Assembly: GCA_023229435.1 (NCBI GenBank) | Contig: JALNZF010000002.1 | Coordinates: 124,001 to 188,000, forward strand | Length of the DNA stretch: 64,000 bases | From: Nitrospirota bacterium | Lineage (GTDB): Bacteria > Nitrospirota > UBA9217 | Direction: 5' to 3' | Shown here: positions 7,590 to 16,079 of the stretch, piece after piece | Layout of the letters: every line of letters starts with the position of its first letter | Numbering within the stretch: position 1 is the first letter of the stretch | The notes under the pieces: model-generated | The model's input: only the letters and a program-made list of their open reading frames with translations | Databases searched by the model: none | Told to the model about the DNA's origin: nothing | Position numbers and translations under genes: made by a program

Positions 7590-8993
7590 ATGGACGCGGG
7601 GACATATGATGCTGTTATAATAGGTGCTGGCATGAGCGGCCTTGTATGCGGCTGCTATCTTGCAAAGGCTGGAATGAAAGTGCTCATAGTTGAAAAGCAT
7701 AATAAACCCGGCGGTTACTGTACTTCGTTTAGGAGACAAGGCTTTACGTTTGATGCCGCTGCCCATTCAATGGGTGGATGTAAGCATGGTATTCTCGGAA
7801 AGGTTTTTAGCGACCTTGAAATCGAACGAAAATTGCGGCTATTGCGGTTCGATCCTTCAAATATTGTAATAACACCCAAGCTGAAAATTTCTTTCTGGTC
7901 GAAACTGGATAAAACCATCAGCGAATTTCAAATAGTTTTTCCAGAAGAACGCGACAATATAGAGAAATTTATTCAGTTCCTCATTAAGCCTGATCCAGCT
8001 AATTTAATGTCTATAAGAAATTGGACATTTAAAAGATTATTAGACCAATTTTTTAATAACGATGTGCTTAAAGCCATTTTTTCTGTCCCCTTAGGTGGAT
8101 ATACCGGTTTGCCTTCATCGCGGATCTCCGCTTTTTTGGGGTTAGGTATTTTTAAGGAGTCTATCCTCGATGGCGGATACTATCCAGATGGCGGAATGCA
8201 GGCATTATCTAATGCTCTCGTAGAGATATTGAGGGGGCATGGTGGCGAGCTAAGACTGTCCTCTCTTGCTAAAAGAATAAAGGTTAAAGACAATATTGTT
8301 ACAGGTGTAGTTTTAGAAACAGATGGGTTTATTAAATCAAAATTTGTAATATCTGCCTGCGATGCTCGCCAGACTTTCCTTGAGCTTATTCGGAAAGAGT
8401 TTGTTAAAAATCAATTTTTAGTCGACATTGAAAATATGATTCCTTCAGCCTCGATGTTTATTTTATATTTAGGCATGAATGAAGCTTTTAATACCGCACT
8501 CGAGCCTCGAGCTAACTTATGGTTTTTGTCTCATACTACTTCAGGCGATGAATATTTTTCATTAAAAAATCCCAATGTTGATGAAATAAATGAGTACCTG
8601 ATGCATCTGTCACCCGATAAAAAAAGTATAGTCGCCTTACGGTTTGCACCTTTTAAAAATAAACAGTATTGGGAAGATAACAAGATTAAGTGGCAAGAGT
8701 CATTTATTAAAAAAATAGAGTCAAACGCGATTCCCGAAATATCAAAATTCATACAATATCGAGAGACAGCTACCCCGCATACCTTACAACGATATACTTT
8801 TAATTATAATGGTGCCGCCTTTGGATGGGCGGGGCTTCCAACGCAACTGACAATTCCTGATTTTAGAAAACCTTCTTTCATCCGAGGTCTTTACTTAACC
8901 GGTCATTGGACAACGCACGGGCTTGGGATTCCAGGAGTGGCGTATGTTGGTTATGATACTGCTAAAACAATACTAAAAAAGAAATTTATTTAA
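7590..8993 (+). CDS. CrtI/CrtISO-like FAD-dependent oxidoreductase
   Basis: A 467-residue flavoprotein of the phytoene desaturase/carotenoid isomerase superfamily. The N-terminus holds the dinucleotide-binding motif 'IIGAGMSGLVCG' (10-21) with the acidic strand end 'VEKHNKPGGY'. The C-terminus has the second FAD-contact region 'GLYLTGHWTTHGLGIPGVAY' (about 434-453). Relatives desaturate, saturate or isomerise conjugated polyenes; similar genes sit in ladderane-type and other polyene clusters. No carotenoid synthesis genes (crtB, crtE) are nearby, so an ACP-derived or released polyene is the more likely substrate (inference). The gene is strongly AT-rich. It ends 34 nt before the histidine kinase, with a small hairpin in the gap. 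Confidence 0.88.
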   Translation: MDAGTYDAVIIGAGMSGLVCGCYLAKAGMKVLIVEKHNKPGGYCTSFRRQGFTFDAAAHSMGGCKHGILGKVFSDLEIERKLRLLRFDPSNIVITPKLKISFWSKLDKTISEFQIVFPEERDNIEKFIQFLIKPDPANLMSIRNWTFKRLLDQFFNNDVLKAIFSVPLGGYTGLPSSRISAFLGLGIFKESILDGGYYPDGGMQALSNALVEILRGHGGELRLSSLAKRIKVKDNIVTGVVLETDGFIKSKFVISACDARQTFLELIRKEFVKNQFLVDIENMIPSASMFILYLGMNEAFNTALEPRANLWFLSHTTSGDEYFSLKNPNVDEINEYLMHLSPDKKSIVALRFAPFKNKQYWEDNKIKWQESFIKKIESNAIPEISKFIQYRETATPHTLQRYTFNYNGAAFGWAGLPTQLTIPDFRKPSFIRGLYLTGHWTTHGLGIPGVAYVGYDTAKTILKKKFI

Positions 8994-8997
8994 GATA

Positions 8998-9018
8998 TTA
9001 TCATCATTTTATGATAAA
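8998..9018 (+). terminator. Weak hairpin after the biosynthetic genes
   Basis: The sequence TTATCAT-cattttATGATAA, followed by AATTT, forms a seven-pair AT-rich stem between the oxidoreductase and the kinase. It could attenuate read-through, but the stem is weak and the kinase may still be cotranscribed. Confidence 0.3.
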
Positions 9019-9027
9019 ATTTCAATC

Positions 9028-11202
9028 ATGACTAATAAAGATAGTAAAAAAGACCACTATATAGAGAAGGAATTATATGCCACTGCGGCCTCTCTTGCTC
9101 CTACGCTTATTATTATAGGTGGCGTCATAGATTTGTCATTAAGTTTGTTGGATTACCTTGTAACTCCTGAAAATTTTCTGCCATTTTTAACTTATAGACT
9201 ATTCGCTGTCTTTTTCATGGCGATTCTCTATTTTCTCCTCAAATTAAAGAAGGGCTATTTATTTCTTTTATTTTCTGTTATTTTGGCTACGATAATAACA
9301 TCATTAATGGTTGAATTGATGATTTTATCTTTTGGAGGTCATCAATCTATTTATTATGCCGGAATGATCATTGTTCTTGCTTTTGTTCTCGGATTTCTCC
9401 CGATTTCCGTCAAGTTAGCGGTTGCAGTAGCGATTGTGGTATATAGCATTTATCTTGTACCAATTTTAATTTTCGATAAAATTGTTAATGCTAGAATATT
9501 TATCAATAATAATATTTTTTTATTGGCCGCAGCTCTTGGTGGAATTTCATGGAGATACGTCAGCCAAAAATTGCTTATAAAAAACCTTTCCCTGCAGTAT
9601 GATCTGGAACAGCAAAAGAAGCAGCTCGAAAACTACTCCCTTCAGCTTCAAGACAAGGTTGAAGAACGAACAAAAGAACTCCACGAATCCGAGCAATGGC
9701 ACCGATCCCTTTTTGAGAACGCAACGGACGGAATTATCGTCATGGATCGGCACGGCATCATCGTTAACGCAAATGACAAGGCCTGCGAAATGCACGGCTT
9801 TACACGAGAGGCGCTTGTCGGCACCCATATGAAGCTATTGGCGGGCGATGGTGACTGGGATAAAATGGCGGAGAGGCTGCGCCGGATATTAGACGGCGAA
9901 TCTCTCGTGTTTGAAGCCAAGAACAACAAAAAGGACGGCACAGCGGTCTATTTCGAAATCAGTTCCAAGGCCATCTCCATCGGCAACGCGTTGTTCATTC
10001 AGTCCTTCTATCGTGATATCACTGAAAAGCAGAAGTTCCAGCAACATTTGCTCCAGTCGCAGAAGATGGAATCCATCGGGGTACTCGCCGGCGGTATCGC
10101 CCACGATTTCAATAATATTCTGACCGCCATCCTCGGCCACACCGACCTCGTTCGCCGGTTTTCCGTGCTGGACGAAAAGGCGACACGCAGTCTGAACGTT
10201 ATCGAAGACGCTTCGCGAAGAGCGGGGAGAATGATCTCAAAACTGCTGGGCTTCGCGCGCAAGAGCAAATATGAGCGTATCCCGATCAACCTGAACGACG
10301 TGGTGTATGAAACCATCAAACTGCTCGAGCAGGTCATCGACAAGAGCATAGACCTGAGCGTGGAACTTGATAACCGGCTCCCCCTGATCCAGGGCGATGT
10401 CAATCAGATGGAGCAGGTTATCATGAATTTCATCGTCAATGCCCGTGATTCCATGCCGAAAAAGGGCGGGCGCATTGTCATCCATACGCAATCCAGGACG
10501 GTCGTGAAGAGCATGCCGGATGTACCGCCCTATGTCCCTCCCGGGGAATATGTCCAGATAAGCGTCACTGACACGGGCGCGGGGATTCCCGAAGACATCT
10601 TGAACAAGATATTCGAACCTTTCTTCACGACGAAAGAGCAGGGAAAAGGCACCGGGCTCGGCCTGTCCATGGTCTATGGAGCCGTCAAGGACCATGAGGG
10701 ATATCTCTCTGTTCAGAGCACGCTCGGCGTCGGGAGCACGTTTACCGTGTACCTGCCTGCTGCAGCCCCCACGGCAGTCGCCGGAACAAAGGAGCCCTTA
10801 AAGCGGACCAGCGGAAAGGAAACCCTGCTTGTCGTCGATGACGAACAGGATGTTCTGGACATCATGCGGGATTCGCTGGAAACCAATGGATACAAGGTGT
10901 TTGCAACCAGCGATCCTGTTGTGGCAATGGACATTTATCGAAGAATTTTTCACGAAGTGGCGCTTGTCATATCCGATATCGTCATGCCCGGCATCGACGG
11001 CAAGGAGCTCATACGGCAGATAAAAACGATCAATCCCGACGTTAAAGTTCTCGCGGTTTCAGGGTATTCGAGATATGTTGCGGATAAGGACGAGATCAAG
11101 GAAATTGACGGCTTTCTTCAGAAGCCGTTCGAATCGTATTATCTTCTTTCCGTGGTACGGCGGATACTCGATACGAAGTCAAAGAAATTCATACCTGTCT
11201 GA
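9028..11202 (+). CDS. Hybrid sensor histidine kinase with six-helix membrane sensor
   Basis: A 724-residue hybrid kinase. Residues 20-180 contain about six hydrophobic helices with short loops, forming a membrane-embedded sensor. A coiled coil follows (about 185-225), then a PAS domain (226-335), a HisKA domain with His359 in 'GGIAHDFNN', an ATPase domain ('DTGAGIPEDI', 'GKGTGLGLSM', about 515-550) and a C-terminal receiver (600-715) with Asp650 in 'VISDIVMPG'. The sensor-coding DNA (to about 9.55 kb) is AT-rich like the preceding genes, while the kinase core is GC-rich: the 60 bases from 9481 hold 16 G+C, the 60 from 10141 hold 35. This suggests a domain join. Its position after the biosynthetic genes suggests a role in sensing their product, but the ligand is unknown. 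Confidence 0.93.
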   Translation: MTNKDSKKDHYIEKELYATAASLAPTLIIIGGVIDLSLSLLDYLVTPENFLPFLTYRLFAVFFMAILYFLLKLKKGYLFLLFSVILATIITSLMVELMILSFGGHQSIYYAGMIIVLAFVLGFLPISVKLAVAVAIVVYSIYLVPILIFDKIVNARIFINNNIFLLAAALGGISWRYVSQKLLIKNLSLQYDLEQQKKQLENYSLQLQDKVEERTKELHESEQWHRSLFENATDGIIVMDRHGIIVNANDKACEMHGFTREALVGTHMKLLAGDGDWDKMAERLRRILDGESLVFEAKNNKKDGTAVYFEISSKAISIGNALFIQSFYRDITEKQKFQQHLLQSQKMESIGVLAGGIAHDFNNILTAILGHTDLVRRFSVLDEKATRSLNVIEDASRRAGRMISKLLGFARKSKYERIPINLNDVVYETIKLLEQVIDKSIDLSVELDNRLPLIQGDVNQMEQVIMNFIVNARDSMPKKGGRIVIHTQSRTVVKSMPDVPPYVPPGEYVQISVTDTGAGIPEDILNKIFEPFFTTKEQGKGTGLGLSMVYGAVKDHEGYLSVQSTLGVGSTFTVYLPAAAPTAVAGTKEPLKRTSGKETLLVVDDEQDVLDIMRDSLETNGYKVFATSDPVVAMDIYRRIFHEVALVISDIVMPGIDGKELIRQIKTINPDVKVLAVSGYSRYVADKDEIKEIDGFLQKPFESYYLLSVVRRILDTKSKKFIPV

Positions 11203-11342
11203 ACGAACATCCCCTCACAGCCATTCATCATCATAAACCCGATAAAACCATAAACTTGCCTGCCCGGCTGAACTCGCGGCTGAAATAGAATCAGGCCTCG
11301 TGAGACGACAGGACCTCCGGGAATGATGCCCGGGCAGAATCC

Positions 11343-12953
11343 ATGGAATTTGTTATAATAACAAAAGGTAGCAAGTATCACTTTGTTTGCATTGGTATGG
11401 CTGAAGAAAGGATCCGTACCGGAAGGGAGACGTTCCCGGTGTCGTTGAAAAAGTCGGAGCATACCATCCTGTTCATCGAGAACAACCTCGATACGCGCGA
11501 GCGTATCCGTGCGGCGTTCATAAAAGCGAACATGCCAGCGCGCCTCGAATTTGTCCCCACTCGCGAGGACTGCTTCGCGGTCATGAGGCGAGAGACCATT
11601 GATGTCCTGTTCATCAACGAGGTCCGGGGCAGGCCCAACGCCACCGAATTCGCGTGTGATCTTGCCGCGATCAACCAGCACGCACCGGTCATCATGATGT
11701 CGCCCCATGCCGATGAGGCGGCAATTCTCCATGCGCTCCGCGGCGGCGCATCAGACTGCGTCGGCATGGACCAAGAAACCATTGCCGGCTACCCGGCAAT
11801 CGCCCTGCGCGCCATCGCGCGCTCCGGGACCTCCCAGGCGTACGCAGAGCAGACACTGGAGATCATCAGAAACCAGAAGCAGTGGATGTCGATCATCGAT
11901 GCCATTACGGACCACATCTTCGTTCTTGACCATGCGCAGAGACTCGTGAAAGTGAACAAATCCTTCTCAACAGCGATCGGCATGCACCCGCGGGACCTCG
12001 TCGGGAGGCAACTCGAGGAGGTATTCAATGGGGACATCCCGAACGAAACACTACTCAATGATGTCCGCAGGGACGGCATGCCGCGGACATACGAGAAAAA
12101 GATCAACGATGACATTTATCAGGTCAGTATTTTCCCACTCCGTGAAAATGACTACTTCCTCACCATCCATGTATTGAAGAATATCACCGAGGTGCGAAGA
12201 CTGAAGGACCAGCTGTATCATGCCGATAAGCTGGCGTCCATCGGCCTTCTGGTGTCCGGTGTGGCACACGAGATCAATAACCCGTTGACTGGGACGATCG
12301 CTTATACCGAACTTCTCTCCATGAAAGTGACCGACGAGGAGACCAAAGCCGAACTGAAGAAGATCCTGGACAGCGCCGAGCGGTGTAAAAAGATCGTGGA
12401 CAATCTCATGACCTTTTCCCGACAACGGACGCCGTCCAAGAGCCTCGAATCCATCAACGACATCATTGACCGGGCCATCGGCCTCAGAGTTTACTGGCTC
12501 AAGGCCAATTCTATCGAGATCGTCAGGGACTACGCTCCTGCTACAACAGTGTTCGTGGACTCGCAGCAGATCCAGCAGGTGGTCCTGAACCTGCTGCTCA
12601 ATGCCGAGCAGGCGATCCTCGACGCCGGACAGGCAAATGGCAAGATCGTATTCAGTACCCGGGGCGACAAAGAGCGCCGGCGGGTCATCGTAACCGTGAG
12701 CGATAACGGCGCCGGCGTTCCTTCGCAGATCGCCGCGAAGATCTTCGACCCCTTTTTCTCCACAAAACCCGTGGGCCAGGGAACGGGGCTGGGTCTCTCA
12801 ATCTCCCACGGGATCATCACCGAGCATGGCGGGGTCATCTGGTTCGAAAATAATGAGGGCGGCACCGCGTTTACGTTCGAATTGCCCACGGGAACGGACG
12901 TGACCACGGTCGATCAAAAAATTAAAAAAACCGGGAACGGGCCCGCTTCCTAA
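11343..12953 (+). CDS. PAS histidine kinase with degenerate receiver domain
   Basis: A 536-residue soluble kinase. Residues 38-160 look like a receiver domain, but the phospho-accepting Asp is Asn92 ('VLFINE' where 'VLLDL' is expected), so it is probably a pseudo-receiver. A PAS domain follows (about 180-290). Next come HisKA with His309 in 'SGVAHEINNPL' and an ATPase domain with 'DNGAGVPSQI' and 'GQGTGLGLSI'. No membrane segment is seen. The start is uncertain: ATG 11343 has no good ribosome site and lies just after a CCGGG...CCCGG hairpin, while ATG 11397 would remove an atypical N-terminus without touching a domain. It converges with the NtrC-type regulator at 13309, a possible partner by proximity. 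Confidence 0.85.
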   Translation: MEFVIITKGSKYHFVCIGMAEERIRTGRETFPVSLKKSEHTILFIENNLDTRERIRAAFIKANMPARLEFVPTREDCFAVMRRETIDVLFINEVRGRPNATEFACDLAAINQHAPVIMMSPHADEAAILHALRGGASDCVGMDQETIAGYPAIALRAIARSGTSQAYAEQTLEIIRNQKQWMSIIDAITDHIFVLDHAQRLVKVNKSFSTAIGMHPRDLVGRQLEEVFNGDIPNETLLNDVRRDGMPRTYEKKINDDIYQVSIFPLRENDYFLTIHVLKNITEVRRLKDQLYHADKLASIGLLVSGVAHEINNPLTGTIAYTELLSMKVTDEETKAELKKILDSAERCKKIVDNLMTFSRQRTPSKSLESINDIIDRAIGLRVYWLKANSIEIVRDYAPATTVFVDSQQIQQVVLNLLLNAEQAILDAGQANGKIVFSTRGDKERRRVIVTVSDNGAGVPSQIAAKIFDPFFSTKPVGQGTGLGLSISHGIITEHGGVIWFENNEGGTAFTFELPTGTDVTTVDQKIKKTGNGPAS

Positions 12954-13308
12954 AAAATAATCCTTCTGTTCATTACCGGCCCTTCTCTCTTCTTCCAGTG
13001 CAACCACGCGGCGATTCGAACGCGCACTACCCCTTCCTGTTTTAACTGAACAGCACTTGACAAGAGCATCACCTGCAGCATTATTAAACCCCGCCATGAC
13101 GGGGCGAAGACAGGGCAGGTTTTGTCGTGAGCGCCCCGACTGAGCTCGACGAAGTCTCAGCCGAACAGCCGGGTCAAAATCCCTGTTTATCCGCGTCTAT
13201 CCATATTTGTCATCGGCTTGCCGTTGTTTTCCGGGTTATATACTGCGGGGAGGGAATATTCACGCTTTCATTTCTGCGTAGGGATAGCGTGGTGAGTTCG
13301 CCGCTGAC
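12954..13308. other. Intergenic region between convergent genes
   Basis: About 355 bases between the stops of a histidine kinase (+) and an NtrC-type regulator (-). It holds a short hairpin CCCCG-ccatga-CGGGG (13089-13104) without a T tract, and a copy of the GAGCTCGACGAAG dispersed repeat (13137-13172). No gene is evident. Confidence 0.55.
13137..13172 (-). repeat. Dispersed repeat with CTTCG-CGAGCTCAGTCG core
   Basis: Read on the minus strand it contains GACTTCGTCGAGCTCAGTCG. Nearly the same core occurs inside purL (about 49827-49848) and between parB and the bactofilin gene (54449-54469). Confidence 0.65.
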
Positions 13309-14760
13309 CTACTTCTTTTGTGTTTCAATGCCCATTTTTTTCATCTTCTCGAGCAACGTCGTCCGGTTGAGTCTGAGCAACTGGGCTGCCTTGCTTCTCA
13401 CTCCTCCGGCCTTTGCGAGGGCCTGCGTGATCAGGTTCCGCTCCAGATTGCTCACCATATTGTTGAGGTCGATCCCGTCATCTCCGAATTCCATCGCGCC
13501 GTGTTTCAGCGTCGCGGGCGGGGATTTCAGTGCGGTCTGGTCCGGCGGCGTGAGAGCACCGCCCGCCCGCTCACGGTCCACAAAGTCCAGCTGATGGAAC
13601 TTCTCGGGAAGATCCGCTACGGTCACGACCTTGTTGCTCACCAGGATGGTAAGGCGCTCGATAAGGTTCTCGAGCTCCCGCACGTTCCCCGGCCAGTCGT
13701 ATTTCAGCAGGCAGTGCATCGCATCGGATGAGATCGTGAATGCTTCACGCTTTCTCTTTTGAGAGAATTCCTCGATAAAATGGGCTGTCAGGAGCGTGAT
13801 GTCCTCGACCCGCTGCCGGAGCGACGGCAGGTGAAGCGGGATCACGTTCAAGCGATAGAAGAGGTCTTCCCGGAACTTCCCCTCCTTCGTAACCTTCTCG
13901 AGGTCCTTGTTCGAGGCGGCAAGGATCCGCACGTCCACTTTGATCGTCTTGACGCCGCCGACCCGCTCGAACTCCCGCTCCTGCAGGATTCGCAGCAACT
14001 TGACCTGAAGCGAGGGATCGAGTTCGCCCACTTCATCGAGAAAAAGCGTACCGCCCTGTGCCAGCTCGAAGCGGCCGATCCGGGTATTGATAGCGCCGGT
14101 AAAGGCGCCCTTCTCATGGCCGAAGAGCTCGGACTCAAGAAGATCTCTTGGGATCGCGGCGCAGTTAAGGGGCACAAAGGGGCCGCCGGAGCGCGAAATA
14201 TTGTTGAAGTGGATGGTCTTGGCGATGAGCTCCTTGCCCGTCCCGCTCTCGCCGGTAATGAGGACCGTGCTGTCCGTGTCCGCGATCTTTTCAATCAATC
14301 CGTAGACCACCTGCATCGAAGGAGAATCACCGACGAGCCCCTTGAAGTTGTACTTGTTCTTGAGCTGCATCTTGAGCATCAGGTTCTCTTTCTGGAGCTT
14401 TGCCGCGGAGAACGCTTTCTCGAGGACGATCATGAGTTCGTCGAGATTGAAGGGCTTGGTGATGTAATCGAAGGCGCCGATACGCATGGCCTCAACAGCG
14501 GTCTGTACGGTGCCGAAGGCCGTCATAACAATAACGGGGACGGCGATCTTGGCCGCGATGACCTCCTTCAACACCTCCATCCCGCTGATGCCGGGCATCA
14601 CAAGATCGGTGAAGATAAGATCGAACTTATCCGTCCGCAGCAGATCAAGCCCTGACTCGCCATTATGAGCCAGCGTTACCTCGAACCCTTTTTGCCCGAG
14701 AAAGGAGCGGAGGACATCTCGAACGGTTTCATCATCTTCTATGACAAGAACTCTCTTCAT
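13309..14760 (-). CDS. NtrC-family sigma54-dependent response regulator
   Basis: A 483-residue activator. The N-terminal receiver has Asp52 in 'IFTDLVMPG'. The central AAA+ domain has Walker A 'GESGTGKE' (170-177) and the sigma54-contacting 'GAFTGA' (218-223). The C-terminus carries a Fis-type helix-turn-helix ('KAAQLLRLNRTTLLEKM'). It would activate transcription by sigma54 polymerase when phosphorylated. The start is ATG 14760, because 'MKRVLVIEDDE' is the normal receiver beginning; the 14 extra codons upstream are not needed. A good sigma70-type promoter lies just upstream (14774-14802). The cognate kinase may be the convergent one at 11343. A sigma54-like site lies about 165 bp away, before the divergent FlhG-like gene. 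Confidence 0.95.
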   Translation of the reverse strand: MKRVLVIEDDETVRDVLRSFLGQKGFEVTLAHNGESGLDLLRTDKFDLIFTDLVMPGISGMEVLKEVIAAKIAVPVIVMTAFGTVQTAVEAMRIGAFDYITKPFNLDELMIVLEKAFSAAKLQKENLMLKMQLKNKYNFKGLVGDSPSMQVVYGLIEKIADTDSTVLITGESGTGKELIAKTIHFNNISRSGGPFVPLNCAAIPRDLLESELFGHEKGAFTGAINTRIGRFELAQGGTLFLDEVGELDPSLQVKLLRILQEREFERVGGVKTIKVDVRILAASNKDLEKVTKEGKFREDLFYRLNVIPLHLPSLRQRVEDITLLTAHFIEEFSQKRKREAFTISSDAMHCLLKYDWPGNVRELENLIERLTILVSNKVVTVADLPEKFHQLDFVDRERAGGALTPPDQTALKSPPATLKHGAMEFGDDGIDLNNMVSNLERNLITQALAKAGGVRSKAAQLLRLNRTTLLEKMKKMGIETQKK

Positions 14761-14773
14761 AATGTATAGGACA

Positions 14774-14802
14774 AACATAACAGAAGACCACAACCCTGTC
14801 AA
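14774..14802 (-). promoter_or_regulatory. Sigma70-type promoter of the NtrC-type regulator
   Basis: On the minus strand TTGACA (14802-14797), a 17-bp spacer and TATGTT (14779-14774) lie just before the ATG at 14760. Confidence 0.6.
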
Positions 14803-14925
14803 CCTATTGACACTCGTTTTTAACTCCAGCCGTTTCGTTTCATGAATATTGATCGCATATACTGAAAAACAGCCATTAATCTGACATCGTCAAAATGAAA
14901 CGCACTTTATTTCAATGGGTTGTGG

Positions 14926-14944
14926 TAGGCACAATTCTTGTATA
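14926..14944 (+). promoter_or_regulatory. Sigma54-like promoter
   Basis: TAGGCACAATTCTTGTA has the GG-N10-G(C/T) spacing of -24/-12 promoters (GG at 14928-14929, GT at 14940-14941). One base departs from the TGGCAC-N5-TTGC consensus in each half. It faces the FlhG-like gene. Confidence 0.4.
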
Positions 14945-15039
14945 AATATAGTTATCAATGCCGATGATCTCTGCGAAGACCATCGATACTCTCTTCGGCA
15001 ATGGAAGCTGAATCGATATCAGCAACAAAGGTGCCTTTC

Positions 15040-15864
15040 ATGAGCGAAAAAAAATTCTTAAAAACCATCGCCATAGCAAGCGGCAAGATCGGCGTGGGCA
15101 AGACCACTGTGGCGGTGAATCTCGCGCTTGCCATGAACAAGCTCGGCAGAAAGGTCATGCTCATGGACTCGGATTTCGGTTTGAGAACTATCGGGGAACG
15201 GCCATACCTGCCGCCGAAATACCCTATTCAACACTTGCTGAACAGGGAGCTTTCGCTCAAGGATATTCTCGGGGAAGATCCGGCAGGCAGCACTATCCTC
15301 TCCGCCGGCCATGGGCCGCGGGAACTCAAGGACCTCACAGAGCTCCAGCGTCTCAATATTCTGAACGCCATCGACGTCTTCGCCGGCGATATTGATGTTC
15401 TCCTCATCGACACGGCGTCGGGAATCTCCGAAAATATCGCTTTCTTCTGCAGCGCTGCACAGGAGATCCTTATCCTCACTTCTCCGAAGCACGCGTCCAT
15501 CGCCGATTCCGCCGCGCTCATCACCGTGCTGTACAGCAGATACCAGGAAAAGCAGTTTCACGTGCTCGTCAATTTGGCGAAGAACGACGAAGAAGCACTT
15601 GAGGTTTTCAGGCGCCTCTCGCTCGCTACCGAGCCGTGCCAGAGCATATCCCTTGACTACCTGGGCAATCTCCCTCTCGACGTGGCTGTCCATGCGGCTG
15701 TTCAAGCACAGCGGGCCTTTGTGGACCTCTATCCCCGATGCCCCGCGTCCCGGGGGATCATCGAGATCGGTAAAAAAATCCTGAAAAGCAGGGACAAGGT
15801 CAAAGGGACGCTTCAGTTCTGCATCAGCCAACTCTTAACAACGTCGGCCGATTCTCTCCGCTGA
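15040..15864 (+). CDS. Orphan FlhG/MinD-like ATPase
   Basis: A 274-residue P-loop ATPase of the ParA/MinD family, closest in pattern to FlhG (FleN), which controls flagellar number or placement. The deviant Walker A is 'SGKIGVGKTT' (14-23), with the signature lysine at Lys16. 'LMDSDFGLRTIG' resembles the FlhG/MinD 'DADLGLAN' motif, and 'VLLIDTASGIS' is the Walker B region. The frame is open to an ATG at 15001, but ATG 15040 has AAGGTG about 8 nt upstream and gives a normal N-terminus. No flagellar gene lies in the window, so the role is uncertain. A sigma54-like promoter upstream fits flagellar-type regulation, though only weakly. Confidence 0.82.
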   Translation: MSEKKFLKTIAIASGKIGVGKTTVAVNLALAMNKLGRKVMLMDSDFGLRTIGERPYLPPKYPIQHLLNRELSLKDILGEDPAGSTILSAGHGPRELKDLTELQRLNILNAIDVFAGDIDVLLIDTASGISENIAFFCSAAQEILILTSPKHASIADSAALITVLYSRYQEKQFHVLVNLAKNDEEALEVFRRLSLATEPCQSISLDYLGNLPLDVAVHAAVQAQRAFVDLYPRCPASRGIIEIGKKILKSRDKVKGTLQFCISQLLTTSADSLR

Positions 15865-16079
15865 GTTATCCGTTTCCGGTTTTGTATTGCTGATCGGCTG
15901 CAAAAGGATAAGAACGCGGGGAGTACGACAACTGCGAAAATCTCGGAAAAGGGCAATAAAGATTCCGGGGCCTTCGTCTGTCACGCTGTGGTTGACTGCG
16001 GTTCTGAGATTTATTGCCGGAGGGATACGGTGCAGGGGTCGCCGAAAAAAACAACAACTCGTCGATGAGGTGCGTGTCG

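Noticed and set aside
7590..8993. Carotenoid pathway gene (crtI proper)
   Set aside because: No phytoene synthase or other carotenoid genes are near; the ACP-linked context favours another polyene substrate.
13309..14760. Transcript-coupled pair with the kinase at 11343
   Set aside because: They are convergent, so they cannot share an operon; only a functional pairing remains possible.
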